The notes: generated by a model from the sequence alone, not told the origin. Counted from the stretch's first letter, positions 10,412 to 18,023 are shown. The stretch is 44,242 nucleotides of DNA from Candidatus Omnitrophica bacterium CG11_big_fil_rev_8_21_14_0_20_41_12 (GCA_002796135.1 PCWB01000050.1:1-44242); one strand, 5' to 3'. A program made the numbers and translations.

Positions 10412-10873
10412 ATGTTAAATCCCTGGTACGTAACCGGATTTGCTGATGGAGAAGCGGCTTTTACTTACTCTAGAGCAGGAGGTTCATTCGGTATATATTT
10501 TTCAATTAAGCAAAGAGAAGACAATCGTCAGATAGTTGAAGAACTATATAATTTCTTCGGTCAAATTGGACATATATATAGAGGCAAAGAATCAAGCGGT
10601 GCTCCTAAAAGCGGATTCACAAAACCATACGCATATTATAGAGTAACGAAGAGCTCCGAATTGGAAAAGATCGTCGAACATTTTGATAAATACCCACTGC
10701 AAAGCCAAAAGAAAAATGAAGCTTATCAGGTCTGGCGCGCGATGGTTATTCATAAAAGAGATAATTATCGAAATATAAATTACGATCATCTTAGTGAGTT
10801 AGCAAATAAACTTTCTGTTTTAAACTTACAAAGCAGGACTTTTAAGATACACAAAAAAAGATGGGTAAAATAA
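10412..10873 (+). CDS. LAGLIDADG homing endonuclease, single-motif
   Basis: A 153-residue protein with one LAGLIDADG motif at residues 5-14 (WYVTGFADGE; D12 is the likely metal ligand) followed by the usual alpha-beta-beta region (FSIKQREDNRQIVEEL). Single-motif enzymes act as homodimers. No intron or intein surrounds it, so it is free-standing. It sits between the parAB promoter plus parS-like site and parA, and its last 13 nt overlap the parA start, so parA translation may be coupled to it. The ribosome binding site is weak. The only other such gene seen is at 42746-43552 and belongs to a different subtype. Confidence 0.85.
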   Translation: MLNPWYVTGFADGEAAFTYSRAGGSFGIYFSIKQREDNRQIVEELYNFFGQIGHIYRGKESSGAPKSGFTKPYAYYRVTKSSELEKIVEHFDKYPLQSQKKNEAYQVWRAMVIHKRDNYRNINYDHLSELANKLSVLNLQSRTFKIHKKRWVK

Positions 10874-11652
10874 TCGCAATCTGTAATCAGAAGGGCGGAG
10901 TAGGTAAAACTACCACCTCGATTAACCTTGCAGCATATCTGGCGATGGCAGGAAAGAAGGTTATGCTCGTTGATTTGGATCCCCAGGCTAATGCTACCAG
11001 CGGCATTGGAATCAATAAACACGATATTCAAAAAAGCACGTACCATATTCTCCTCGAAGAATTAAAAATCGTCGATATTTTACAAAAAACCGCAATTGAT
11101 AATCTTTGGTTGGCACCGTCGAATCTGGATTTAACCGGAGCAGAAGTAGAATTAGTAGGTGCGCTTGGCCGCGAATATAGATTAAAAAGAGCCCTGCAAG
11201 TTGAGAAAAATAATTACGATTATATAATTATTGATTCCCCGCCATCATTAGGATTACTGACAATTAATGGATTATGCGCTGCGGATTCAGTGATTATTCC
11301 GGTACAATGCGAATATTATGCTTTAGAAGGGTTGACGCAACTCCATAATACAGTTAGACTTGTGAAAGAAAATCTCAATCCTTCTTTAAGTGTGGAGGGG
11401 GTACTTTTAACCATGGCCGACTTCCGGACCAACCTGACTAAAGAAGTTATTCAAGAAGCGCGCAATCATTTTAAAGATAAAGTTTATAATACGGTGATCC
11501 CGAGAAATATCCGCTTGACTGAAGCGCCAAGTTTTGGCAAGCCGATTGCTTTGTATGATAGTAATTCTTTAGGTGCACAGAAATATGAAGAATTGAGTAA
11601 AGAGCTTTTAGGATTACCAGTTAATTCACAAATTCCAAAAGGAGCGTCTTAA
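10861..11652 (+). CDS. parA: Chromosome partitioning ATPase ParA/Soj
   Basis: A deviant-Walker ATPase that positions ParB-parS complexes and segregates origins. MGKIIAICNQKGGVGKTTT carries the deviant Walker A with both lysines (KGGVGKTT, residues 11-18); the Walker A' region VDLDPQANAT and the switch IIDSPPSLG follow. Length (263) is typical of chromosomal Soj-type ParA without an N-terminal helix-turn-helix. The start lies inside the end of the endonuclease gene with only a weak ribosome binding site. TAATG links it to parB. Confidence 0.97.
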   Translation: MGKIIAICNQKGGVGKTTTSINLAAYLAMAGKKVMLVDLDPQANATSGIGINKHDIQKSTYHILLEELKIVDILQKTAIDNLWLAPSNLDLTGAEVELVGALGREYRLKRALQVEKNNYDYIIIDSPPSLGLLTINGLCAADSVIIPVQCEYYALEGLTQLHNTVRLVKENLNPSLSVEGVLLTMADFRTNLTKEVIQEARNHFKDKVYNTVIPRNIRLTEAPSFGKPIALYDSNSLGAQKYEELSKELLGLPVNSQIPKGAS

Positions 11653-12512
11653 TGGAAAGAAGAGCTTTAGGCAAAGGCCTCAGCGCATTAATCCCTGAGA
11701 AAGCAGTTGATACTTCAGCGCATAAAAAAGAAGGAATTCTTTATGTCCAGTTTGGACAAATAAAACCTAATCCTTTTCAGCCGCGTGAAGATTTTGATCA
11801 ACAAGCGATTGAGGATCTTGCCCAGTCAATCAAAGAAAAAGGGGTTATTCAGCCGCTTTTAGTTAGGCGTCGGGGAGATAGTTATGAATTAATTGCCGGA
11901 GAAAGAAGGTTCCGCGCAGCTAACTCTTTAGGGCTTAAAGAAATACCGGTTATCGTCCGGGATGTAAGCGATCAGGATTCTTTAGAGCTGGCTTTAATTG
12001 AAAATATTCAACGGGAGGGATTAAATCCTATTGAAGAAGCTCATGCTTATCAACATTTGATAGATAAGTTTAAGGTCAGCCAGGAAAAAATCAGCGAGGT
12101 TTTAGGTAAAGCCCGGGTGACTATTACTAATACTTTGCGACTGCTTAAGTTACCGCATGAAATACAACAGGAGATGAAAAAGGGAAGGATCAGTTTTGCG
12201 CACGGTCGCGCCCTGCTTGAGATCGAAGATGAGAATCAGCAACGCAGGCTCGTTCAGGATATTATTAGTAAGGGGCTCTCAGTGCGCGAGCTGGAGAATT
12301 TACTTAAAAGTAAAAGGCCCAAATCAATTAAAAAAAGTATTGGCCAGGGCCAACGAGAGCCGATCGTAGCAATCCTCGAGGAGCAATTGCAGCATGCTTT
12401 GGCCACCAAGGTCAGAATTAGTAAAAGAAAAAAACGCGGGCACATTAATATTGATTTTTATTCACAGGAAGATCTTCAGCGTATCGTCAATGTTATTAAA
12501 GGGGGGAAATAG
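11652..12512 (+). CDS. parB: Chromosome partitioning protein ParB/Spo0J
   Basis: A CTP-dependent DNA clamp that loads at parS. The 286 residues show the N-terminal GKGLSALIP peptide that stimulates ParA, the ParB/Srx CTP-binding core with GERRFRAA and ENIQREGLNPIEEA, the helix-turn-helix (SEVLGKARVTITNTLRLL) and a C-terminal dimerisation domain. The start overlaps the parA stop by 1 nt. The parS-like site upstream of parA is its expected target. Confidence 0.97.
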   Translation: MERRALGKGLSALIPEKAVDTSAHKKEGILYVQFGQIKPNPFQPREDFDQQAIEDLAQSIKEKGVIQPLLVRRRGDSYELIAGERRFRAANSLGLKEIPVIVRDVSDQDSLELALIENIQREGLNPIEEAHAYQHLIDKFKVSQEKISEVLGKARVTITNTLRLLKLPHEIQQEMKKGRISFAHGRALLEIEDENQQRRLVQDIISKGLSVRELENLLKSKRPKSIKKSIGQGQREPIVAILEEQLQHALATKVRISKRKKRGHINIDFYSQEDLQRIVNVIKGGK

Positions 12513-12515
12513 ATA

Positions 12516-13019
12516 ATGGGACAGTCAGTATTAATTTTAATTAAACCCGACGGGCTAAAAAAATCTTTGACCGGCAACATTCTTTCTCGGTTATCCGAAA
12601 CCAAATTAGAGATTGTTGCGGCAAAAATGGTACGCGTATCCAAAGAGCTGGCGGAAGAACATTACCAGCAATTAAAAGATAAACCATTTTTCGCAGAGAT
12701 CATTAAATATTTACAGGGAGACCTGCATGATCGTAAGAAAGTTATGGCGTTAGTTTATTGGGGAGCTGAGGCGATAAAAAAATGCCGGGATCTTGCCGGC
12801 TCAACTAACCCCGAAGAGGCTGAGTCAACCTCGATTCGCGGTTCTTACGGCAGGATCACTACCGGCGGAATATATGAAAATGTGGTTCATGTTTCATCTA
12901 ATCCTTCCGAGGCCGAAAGAGAGATTAAGCTTTGGTTTACTCCGGATGAGATTATCGTCGATCTTTATGCAGCTAAGGATATTATCCAAAAGGAAATTAA
13001 GAAAAAGGTCTGGGCTTAA
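12516..13019 (+). CDS. ndk: Nucleoside diphosphate kinase
   Basis: Transfers gamma-phosphate between nucleoside triphosphates and diphosphates through a phosphohistidine. The N-terminal VLILIKPDGLKK and the active site ENVVHVSSNPSEAEREI (H125) are clear, and RGSYGRITTGG replaces the more usual RGDFG region. At 167 residues it is longer than the common form of about 140, with an insertion near residues 63-105 and a C-terminal extension, as in some longer NDKs. HVSS instead of HGSD after the catalytic His is unusual. A GGGGGGAAA ribosome binding site precedes it, and it lies 3 bp after parB. Confidence 0.93.
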   Translation: MGQSVLILIKPDGLKKSLTGNILSRLSETKLEIVAAKMVRVSKELAEEHYQQLKDKPFFAEIIKYLQGDLHDRKKVMALVYWGAEAIKKCRDLAGSTNPEEAESTSIRGSYGRITTGGIYENVVHVSSNPSEAEREIKLWFTPDEIIVDLYAAKDIIQKEIKKKVWA

Positions 13020-13021
13020 AT

Positions 13022-13858
13022 ATGAAAAAAATAATCAGTAGTATGACAGGTTTCGGAGGCCATGAAATTGAAATTGATTCTATCGGCAGAATCAGCGTGG
13101 AACTTAAATGCACCAACCATAAATTTTTAGAAACCGTTTTTAATTTACCGGACGGTATGATTGCTTTGGAGGATAAGCTCAAGAAAGAGATCGAGAGCAA
13201 GATTAGAAGAGGAAGGATTTATTGTTCCATCAATATTAAGGATCAGATTGTGCAGGGCATATTTGTAAACCGTAAATTACTAAAAAATTATTTGCATGAG
13301 TTAAATGGCTTAAAAAAAGAATTTAAAATTAAAGAGGGTCTGAATCTTGATTCTTTAATCCGGCTTCCCGGAGTTTTGTCTTTAAAAGAAAACAAGTCAA
13401 CCGGCACCCATATTTGGGATAAGCTTAAACCGGTTTTTCTGCAGGCGCTTGCAGCTTTATTGAGGTCCCGTCGGAAAGAAGGAGAGGCCTTGGCAGCTTT
13501 ACTAAAAAACAGAAGTGGCCTGCTTAAGCGGGACGTAGATTTTATTAAACAACGTTTTGGCCTTGCGATCAAGAGCCGGCTTAAGGCAATTCAGGCCCCG
13601 GAAGAACGCGTGGCTTTTTTAAAAGGCGCCGATATTGCTGAGGAGATCGACCGGCTGCGTTTTCATATTAAAAATTTCCAACAAAAGCTTGCCGGCTCAG
13701 GAAGCGTGGGTAAAGAGCTGGATTTTATTACCCAAGAAATGCAGCGTGAGGCTAATACTTTGGCCGCCAAGTCGTTTGACCTGATAATTTCGGGCCGCGC
13801 CGTGCAGATGAAAAGCCAAATTGAGAAGATTCGCGAACAGGTGCAGAATATCGAGTAG
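13022..13858 (+). CDS. YicC family endoribonuclease
   Basis: A 278-residue YicC protein. The N-terminus SSMTGFGG and the C-terminal REANTLAAKSFD are the family signatures. Members are RNases first linked to stress survival, and E. coli YicC degrades a small RNA. It heads the conserved cluster yicC-gmk-rpoZ-coaC and its stop overlaps the gmk GTG start by 1 nt. Catalytic residues cannot be verified from sequence reading alone. Confidence 0.93.
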   Translation: MKKIISSMTGFGGHEIEIDSIGRISVELKCTNHKFLETVFNLPDGMIALEDKLKKEIESKIRRGRIYCSINIKDQIVQGIFVNRKLLKNYLHELNGLKKEFKIKEGLNLDSLIRLPGVLSLKENKSTGTHIWDKLKPVFLQALAALLRSRRKEGEALAALLKNRSGLLKRDVDFIKQRFGLAIKSRLKAIQAPEERVAFLKGADIAEEIDRLRFHIKNFQQKLAGSGSVGKELDFITQEMQREANTLAAKSFDLIISGRAVQMKSQIEKIREQVQNIE

Positions 13859-14457
13859 TGAAAGCCGACAAAAGAAAAAATAAATTGGGAATAATTTTTA
13901 TTATCTGCGGCCCCTCGGGCTCAGGCAAAACCACCCTTCTGAGCAGTTTAATCAAAGCTAAAAAAATTGCCAAGCTGATTATAAAATCATGCTCAATTAC
14001 CACCCGTCCTAAGCGTTCGGGTGAGCAAGAGGGTAAGGACTATTTTTTTGTTTCCGAGGCCCGGTTTCAACATCTGTTAAAAGCAAAAAAAATTCTTGAA
14101 TGGACCAGGTATTTGGGCTATTATTACGGAACGCCCAAAGGGCCTTTAGAAAAAAACTTTAAAACAGGGGTAAACCTTGGGTTATGTTTGGATCTTAAGG
14201 GCGCCAGGATGCTTAAGAAATTATATCCTGAGAACGTGGTAAGTATTTTCGTCCTGCCGCCATCCCTTGAGGTGCTCAAACATAGGATTGAAGGAAGGTG
14301 CAGTAAGGCTAATAAAAAAGAGGTAGCGCAGCGCATATCTTTGGCGCGCAAAGAACTGCTTGCCGCTGTTGAATTTGATTATTGCATTTTGAATAAAAAT
14401 TTGAAATTTGCACTCACAGAATTAAAAACTATATTTTTACAAGAGATTAACGCTTAG
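13858..14457 (+). CDS. gmk: Guanylate kinase
   Basis: Phosphorylates GMP to GDP with ATP. The P-loop CGPSGSGKTT lies at residues 17-26, and the GMP-binding SITTRPKRSGEQEGKDYFFV region and the lid segment (HRIEGRCSKANKKEVAQRI) follow. The start is GTG, overlapping the yicC stop by 1 nt. Length (199) is normal. In the lid segment the usual RxxD is RCSK, a mild departure from consensus. Confidence 0.95.
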   Translation: MKADKRKNKLGIIFIICGPSGSGKTTLLSSLIKAKKIAKLIIKSCSITTRPKRSGEQEGKDYFFVSEARFQHLLKAKKILEWTRYLGYYYGTPKGPLEKNFKTGVNLGLCLDLKGARMLKKLYPENVVSIFVLPPSLEVLKHRIEGRCSKANKKEVAQRISLARKELLAAVEFDYCILNKNLKFALTELKTIFLQEINA

Positions 14458-14479
14458 CAGTTTACTCCGGGGGGTAAAG

Positions 14480-14689
14480 ATGGGTTATCAAGGCAGGGAA
14501 AAACTTTTAGATAAGAGCATGGGTTCAATTTATAAACTGGTAATTTTGGCATCCAAAAGGGCTTTGGAGATTGCCGAAGGCCAGCCAAAATTAGTGGCAG
14601 ACGACGCTTCTATAAAACCTTCAACTGTGGCTTTACATGAAATTGCCGCAGGTAAGATTGAAGCTAAGAAAAGCAAAGCAAAAGAATAA
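14480..14689 (+). CDS. rpoZ: RNA polymerase omega subunit
   Basis: A small subunit that assists assembly of RNA polymerase around beta-prime. The 69 residues contain the omega core SIYKLVILASKRALEIAEG and the downstream KPSTVALHEIAAGKI. It follows gmk with a GGGGGG-type ribosome binding site and overlaps the flavoprotein gene by 1 nt (TAATG), the usual gmk-rpoZ-coa order. The C-terminus is Lys/Ala-rich. Confidence 0.92.
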   Translation: MGYQGREKLLDKSMGSIYKLVILASKRALEIAEGQPKLVADDASIKPSTVALHEIAAGKIEAKKSKAKE

Positions 14690-15234
14690 TGACTAAAATA
14701 GGAAAAAATATTATTTTAGGCGTAACTGCCAGCATCGCTATTTATAAGGCTTGCGATCTTCTGCGCAAGCTTAAAGTATTCGGATTCAACGTGCAGGTAG
14801 TGATGACTAAAGAAGCAGAGGAGCTGATTAAGCCGATTGTTTTCCAGAGCTTAAGCGGTAATCGTGTTTATCGTGCGGGAATATTTGAAGATCAGGATAC
14901 CTGGGAGATTGAACATATCTCCTTGGCGGATAAAGCGGATTTAATTTTAATTGCTCCGGCAACAGCTAATATTATCGCCAAGCTTGCTGCGGGGATTTGC
15001 GATGATCTTTTAACCTGTGTAGTTTGCGCCAGCAAGGCTAAGGTTTTAGTTGCTCCGGCGATGAATGAGAATATGTATAAAAATAAGATTACCCAAAGTA
15101 ATATTGCAAAATTAAAATCATGCGGTTATAAGTTTGTTGGTCCGGTTAGCGGTTTGCTTGCCTGCGGGTCGGCGGGGATAGGTTGTTTAGCAGAGACTGA
15201 AGAAATTGTAAAGCAGGTAAAAAATTTATTATAA
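14689..15234 (+). CDS. coaC: Phosphopantothenoylcysteine decarboxylase (CoaC domain only)
   Basis: An FMN-dependent decarboxylase step in coenzyme A synthesis. The flavoprotein fold has GVTASIAIYK near the start, the active-site His in WEIEHISLADKAD, the PAMNENMY motif (residues 125-132) and the conserved Cys in LACGSAG. Most bacteria make a bifunctional CoaBC of about 400 residues; this protein stops at 181, after the CoaC half. No CoaB synthetase sequence follows before the tRNA genes. CoaB must be encoded elsewhere or the pathway differs. Confidence 0.9.
   Translation: MTKIGKNIILGVTASIAIYKACDLLRKLKVFGFNVQVVMTKEAEELIKPIVFQSLSGNRVYRAGIFEDQDTWEIEHISLADKADLILIAPATANIIAKLAAGICDDLLTCVVCASKAKVLVAPAMNENMYKNKITQSNIAKLKSCGYKFVGPVSGLLACGSAGIGCLAETEEIVKQVKNLL
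15206..15234 (+). promoter_or_regulatory. Possible promoter of the tRNA cluster
   Basis: TTGTAA (15206-15211) and TTATAA (15229-15234) with a 17-bp spacer lie in the 3' end of coaC, 19 bp before tRNA-Cys. Both boxes are imperfect, so this is tentative. Confidence 0.35.
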
Positions 15235-15253
15235 CTTTTGGCGTATTTTACAT

Positions 15254-15325
15254 GGCGACGTAGCCAAGCGGTAAGGCAGTTCTCTGCAAAAGAACTATTC
15301 AGCGGTTCGAATCCGCTCGTCGCCT
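15254..15325 (+). tRNA. tRNA-Cys (GCA)
   Basis: Acceptor GGCGACG pairs with CGTCGCC, followed by discriminator T, as expected for tRNA-Cys. The anticodon stem GTTCT/AGAAC holds the loop CTGCAAA with anticodon GCA. The T-arm GCGG-TTCGAAT-CCGC is normal. CCA is not encoded. Confidence 0.95.
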
Positions 15326-15333
15326 AAAATTTC

Positions 15334-15416
15334 GGGCAAGTGGTGGAATGGCATACACGAAGGACTTAAAATCCTTTGGCCGTAAGGTCGTGAGGGTCCG
15401 ACTCCCTCCTTGCCCA
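15334..15416 (+). tRNA. tRNA-Leu (TAA)
   Basis: Acceptor GGGCAAG pairs with CTTGCCC, discriminator A. The anticodon stem AAGGA/TCCTT holds CTTAAAA with anticodon TAA, and a class II variable arm (GGCC-GTAA-GGTC) follows. The T-loop is TCCGACT: position 55 is C rather than the nearly universal T. CCA is not encoded. Confidence 0.93.
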
Positions 15417-15499
15417 ATAATTTTTTGCGACAAGTAAAAAATTATTGGCACTCAAGCGAGCGTAAAACGGCGCAATAAGCGCCGTAGCGAGCGGAGTGC
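15416..15499. repeat. Two hairpins between tRNA-Leu and tRNA-Val
   Basis: The first is an 11-bp perfect A/T stem (AATAATTTTTT / AAAAAATTATT, 15416-15446) with a 9-nt loop, abutting the tRNA-Leu 3' end. The second (15448-15499) has an outer stem GCACTC/GAGTGC and an inner stem CGGCGC/GCGCCG around AATAA, with GCGAGCG repeated on both sides. They may guide tRNA processing or termination. The second looks like an interspersed palindromic repeat. Confidence 0.5.
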
Positions 15500-15519
15500 A
15501 ATAACAATCAATATAGCTT

Positions 15520-15593
15520 GGGCTCATAGCTCAGCTGGTTAGAGCGTTTCCTTGACATGGAAAAGGCCGGGGGTCCGAATCCTCCTGGGCCCA
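15520..15593 (+). tRNA. tRNA-Val (GAC)
   Basis: Acceptor GGGCTCA pairs with TGGGCCC (one G-T wobble), discriminator A. The anticodon stem TTTCC/GGAAA holds TTGACAT with anticodon GAC. The T-arm GGGGG-TCCGAAT-CCTCC has C at position 55, as in the neighbouring tRNA-Leu. CCA is not encoded. The thrS gene begins 25 bp later. Confidence 0.93.
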
Positions 15594-15618
15594 TTTTAAT
15601 TTTTTAAAAACATAAAAT

Positions 15619-17337
15619 ATGGATCTATCTACTTTAAGACATTCTTGTTCGCATGTTTTAGCTGCTGCCGTAAAAGAGCTCTGGCCAGAGGTCAAGCTGG
15701 CTATAGGTCCTGCGATTGAAGACGGCTTCTACTATGATTTTGATAAGAAAGAACCGTTTACCGATGAGGATTTGCTGGCGATTGAGAATGTGATGCGCAA
15801 GATCATCGCCAAAAACGATTCCTTTGTGCGGGAAGAATTAGATAAAAATCAAGCAATCGTATTGTTTAAGAAGCTAAAGGAAGATTATAAGATTCAGCTT
15901 ATTCAAGAGCTGGCAGAGGAGCAGGTCTCTATTTATAAAACAGGTTCTACTTTTCTTGATTTATGCCGCGGGCCGCACCTACAATCAACCGGACAGATCA
16001 AGGCCTTTAAATTATTATCGGTTGCCGGAGCTTATTGGCACGGGATTGAAACCAATCCTATGCTGCAGAGAATTTACGGTACCTGTTTTGATTCTCAGAA
16101 AGAGTTGGATGAGTATTTAAAAAATTTAGAAGAGGCAAAACTGCGCGACCATAGGAAATTGGGACCACAGCTAGAGTTCTTTGATATTTATCATGAGCAG
16201 GCCGGAGCCGGACTGGTATTTTATCATCCCAAAGGCGCGCTGCTGCGCACGATTATCGAGGATTATGAGAAGAAAGAGCATTTAAAGCGGGGTTATCAGA
16301 TTGTGATTACTCCGCACATTATGGATGTTGCTCTTTGGAAAACCAGCGGCCATTATGAATATTACAAAGAAAACATGTATTCTTTTATCACCGAAGGAAA
16401 AGAGTTTGTTTTAAAACCGATGAATTGCCCGGGGCATATTCTGATTTATAAATCAAAAACCAGAAGCTACAAAGATCTGCCTATACGCCTATTTGAGTTG
16501 GGCACGGTTTACCGCCGTGAAAAAGCCGGAGTTTTACACGGACTTCTACGTGTGCGCGGATTTACTCAGGATGATGCGCATATTTTTTGCCTGCCGGAGC
16601 AACTAAGAGATGAAATAAAAAAGATCATTGATTTTGTTTTTGAGACGATGAAAGTATTCGGTTTTGATCAGTGGGGAGTAGAGTTAAGCACCCGTCCGGA
16701 AAAATATATCGGCTCGACTGAGGATTGGCAGAAGGCCACCGAGGCCCTAGAAGACGCTTTAAAAGAAAAAGGTATTGCCTATGAGATCAATCAGGGGGAT
16801 GGTGCATTTTATGGTCCGAAGATTGATATAAAATTAAAAGATGCCTTGAAGAGAACCTGGCAGTGTGCGACTATCCAATGTGATTTTGCGCTTCCCAAAA
16901 GATTTGATCTGGCCTATATTGATTCCGACGGTAAAGAAAAACAGCCGATTATGCTGCATCGGGTTTTATTAGGAAGTTTAGAGCGTTTTATCGGAGCTTT
17001 AATTGAGCATTATAAAGGAGAGCTTCCTTTGTGGCTTAGCCCGTGTCAGGTTTTATTAATTCCGGTTAAAGAAACTGTGATGCCGTATGTTCAGGCCATT
17101 CAGGAAAAATTAGAAAATATAAATATACGTTTGGAAATAGATGCGCGTAACGAAACCCTGGATAAAAAAATCCGGGAAGCCGAATTAAGCAAGATACCTT
17201 ATTGTTTAATCATCGGTGATCGGGAGGCCAAGCAAGAGACGGTCAGCGTGCGCAAAAAAGGAGGCGCGCAACAGGGCGCAGTAGCTTTGGATAAATTTAT
17301 TGAAGAGCTAAATAACCGGATTCAGGAACATAAATAG
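15619..17337 (+). CDS. thrS: Threonine--tRNA ligase, TGS-less
   Basis: Charges tRNA-Thr. At 572 residues it is about 60-70 shorter than the common form: the N-terminal TGS domain is missing and the protein begins directly with the editing domain. The editing metal or active-site motifs are intact (H8/H12 in HSCSH, C116 and H120 in CRGPH). The class II catalytic core has the zinc ligands in MNCPGH, TQDDAHIFC and MLHRVLLG, and the anticodon-binding domain follows. No start codon upstream could restore a TGS domain, because tRNA-Val lies there. It heads thrS-infC-rpmI-rplT. Confidence 0.96.
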   Translation: MDLSTLRHSCSHVLAAAVKELWPEVKLAIGPAIEDGFYYDFDKKEPFTDEDLLAIENVMRKIIAKNDSFVREELDKNQAIVLFKKLKEDYKIQLIQELAEEQVSIYKTGSTFLDLCRGPHLQSTGQIKAFKLLSVAGAYWHGIETNPMLQRIYGTCFDSQKELDEYLKNLEEAKLRDHRKLGPQLEFFDIYHEQAGAGLVFYHPKGALLRTIIEDYEKKEHLKRGYQIVITPHIMDVALWKTSGHYEYYKENMYSFITEGKEFVLKPMNCPGHILIYKSKTRSYKDLPIRLFELGTVYRREKAGVLHGLLRVRGFTQDDAHIFCLPEQLRDEIKKIIDFVFETMKVFGFDQWGVELSTRPEKYIGSTEDWQKATEALEDALKEKGIAYEINQGDGAFYGPKIDIKLKDALKRTWQCATIQCDFALPKRFDLAYIDSDGKEKQPIMLHRVLLGSLERFIGALIEHYKGELPLWLSPCQVLLIPVKETVMPYVQAIQEKLENINIRLEIDARNETLDKKIREAELSKIPYCLIIGDREAKQETVSVRKKGGAQQGAVALDKFIEELNNRIQEHK

Positions 17338-17352
17338 AAAAGGGAGGCTGCT

Positions 17353-17859
17353 ATAAAAAAGTTTATTCGTGTTAATGACAGAATTATTTCACCGCAGGTT
17401 AGAGTCATCGGCCATGATGGTGGAGCGCTGGGAGTAATGACTGTGCAAAGGGCATTAGAGATTGCCAATCAGCTTGGAGTGGATTTAGTGGAGGTTGCTC
17501 CGGCAGCTACTCCGCCGGTTTGCCGGATTATTGAGTTCAGCAAGTTTAAATATGATCTTGAGAAAAAAGAACACGAGGCAAAGAAGCATCAAAAACAAGG
17601 CCGCTTTAAAGAAATCCGGCTTAAGCCCAACATTGATGACCATGATTTCGAAACCAAAGTAAAACAGGTGGTAAGTTTTTTAAAGAAAAAAGATAAAGTC
17701 AGGGTTAATCTTTTCTTTCGCGGAAGACAAATGGAACATGTGGATCTGGGAAGGAATGTTTTAAATAAATTTATCGCCGCCACACAGGGCGATGGGAAGG
17801 TAGAGAAAGCCCCGTTATTAGAAGGCAGAATTATGTCTTTTGTGATTGCCCCGAAATAA
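17353..17859 (+). CDS. infC: Translation initiation factor IF-3 with a non-canonical start
   Basis: IF-3 binds the 30S subunit and proofreads initiation codons. The N-domain starts KKFIRVNDRIISPQVRVIG and contains DLVEVAPAATPPVCRIIEF; the C-domain has KEIRLKPNIDDHDFETK and the final MSFVIAPK. Homology reaches back to about 17353, but the first ATG is at 17437, far inside the N-domain, and no in-frame ATG, GTG or TTG occurs between the upstream stop (17335-17337) and that point. The best start is ATA at 17353, 5 nt after AGGGAGG; ATT at 17365 is the alternative. E. coli infC starts with AUU, which lets IF-3 repress itself. Length would be 168 residues. Confidence 0.9.
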   Translation: MKKFIRVNDRIISPQVRVIGHDGGALGVMTVQRALEIANQLGVDLVEVAPAATPPVCRIIEFSKFKYDLEKKEHEAKKHQKQGRFKEIRLKPNIDDHDFETKVKQVVSFLKKKDKVRVNLFFRGRQMEHVDLGRNVLNKFIAATQGDGKVEKAPLLEGRIMSFVIAPK

Positions 17860-18023
17860 GGTATAATAACACCCGGCGCTTATTGCGCTTGGCCCGACCC
17901 AATTGGAAGGGGTCGGCATCCGCCTCGTGGCGGATGTTGTGTCCGTACATAAGGTATAATAGAATGCTACACCCCGCGCTAATTGGAATTGCGCGGGTGT
18001 TGTGTCCGTACACAAGGTATAAT
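17856..18023 (+). repeat. Repeated hairpin units in the rpmI leader
   Basis: Two direct copies of a 26-bp unit (17935-17960 and 17998-18023) match at 25 of 26 positions. Each begins TGTTGTGTCCGTACA and ends AAGGTATAAT. A third partial copy, ATAAGGTATAAT, overlaps the infC stop (17856-17867). Each full unit contains a hairpin TTGTGT-CCGT-ACAYAA. Each is preceded by a G/C-rich hairpin whose loop carries AATTGGAA, and the first also by CATCCGCC-TCGT-GGCGGATG. The place suggests an L20- or IF3-linked leader, but no known leader class was recognised. Confidence 0.7.

Noticed and set aside
10412-10873. Group I intron or intein carrying the LAGLIDADG gene
   Set aside because: yidC, the Jag_N gene and parA are each uninterrupted, and no intron core or splice motifs (intein Cys/His-Asn) flank the gene.
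15235-15618. T-box leader for thrS
   Set aside because: The space is filled by three tRNA genes and two hairpins; only 25 bp separate tRNA-Val from thrS and no T-box sequence is seen.
17935-18023. CRISPR array
   Set aside because: Only two full repeats, spacing irregular, spacer is itself a hairpin, no cas genes in the window.
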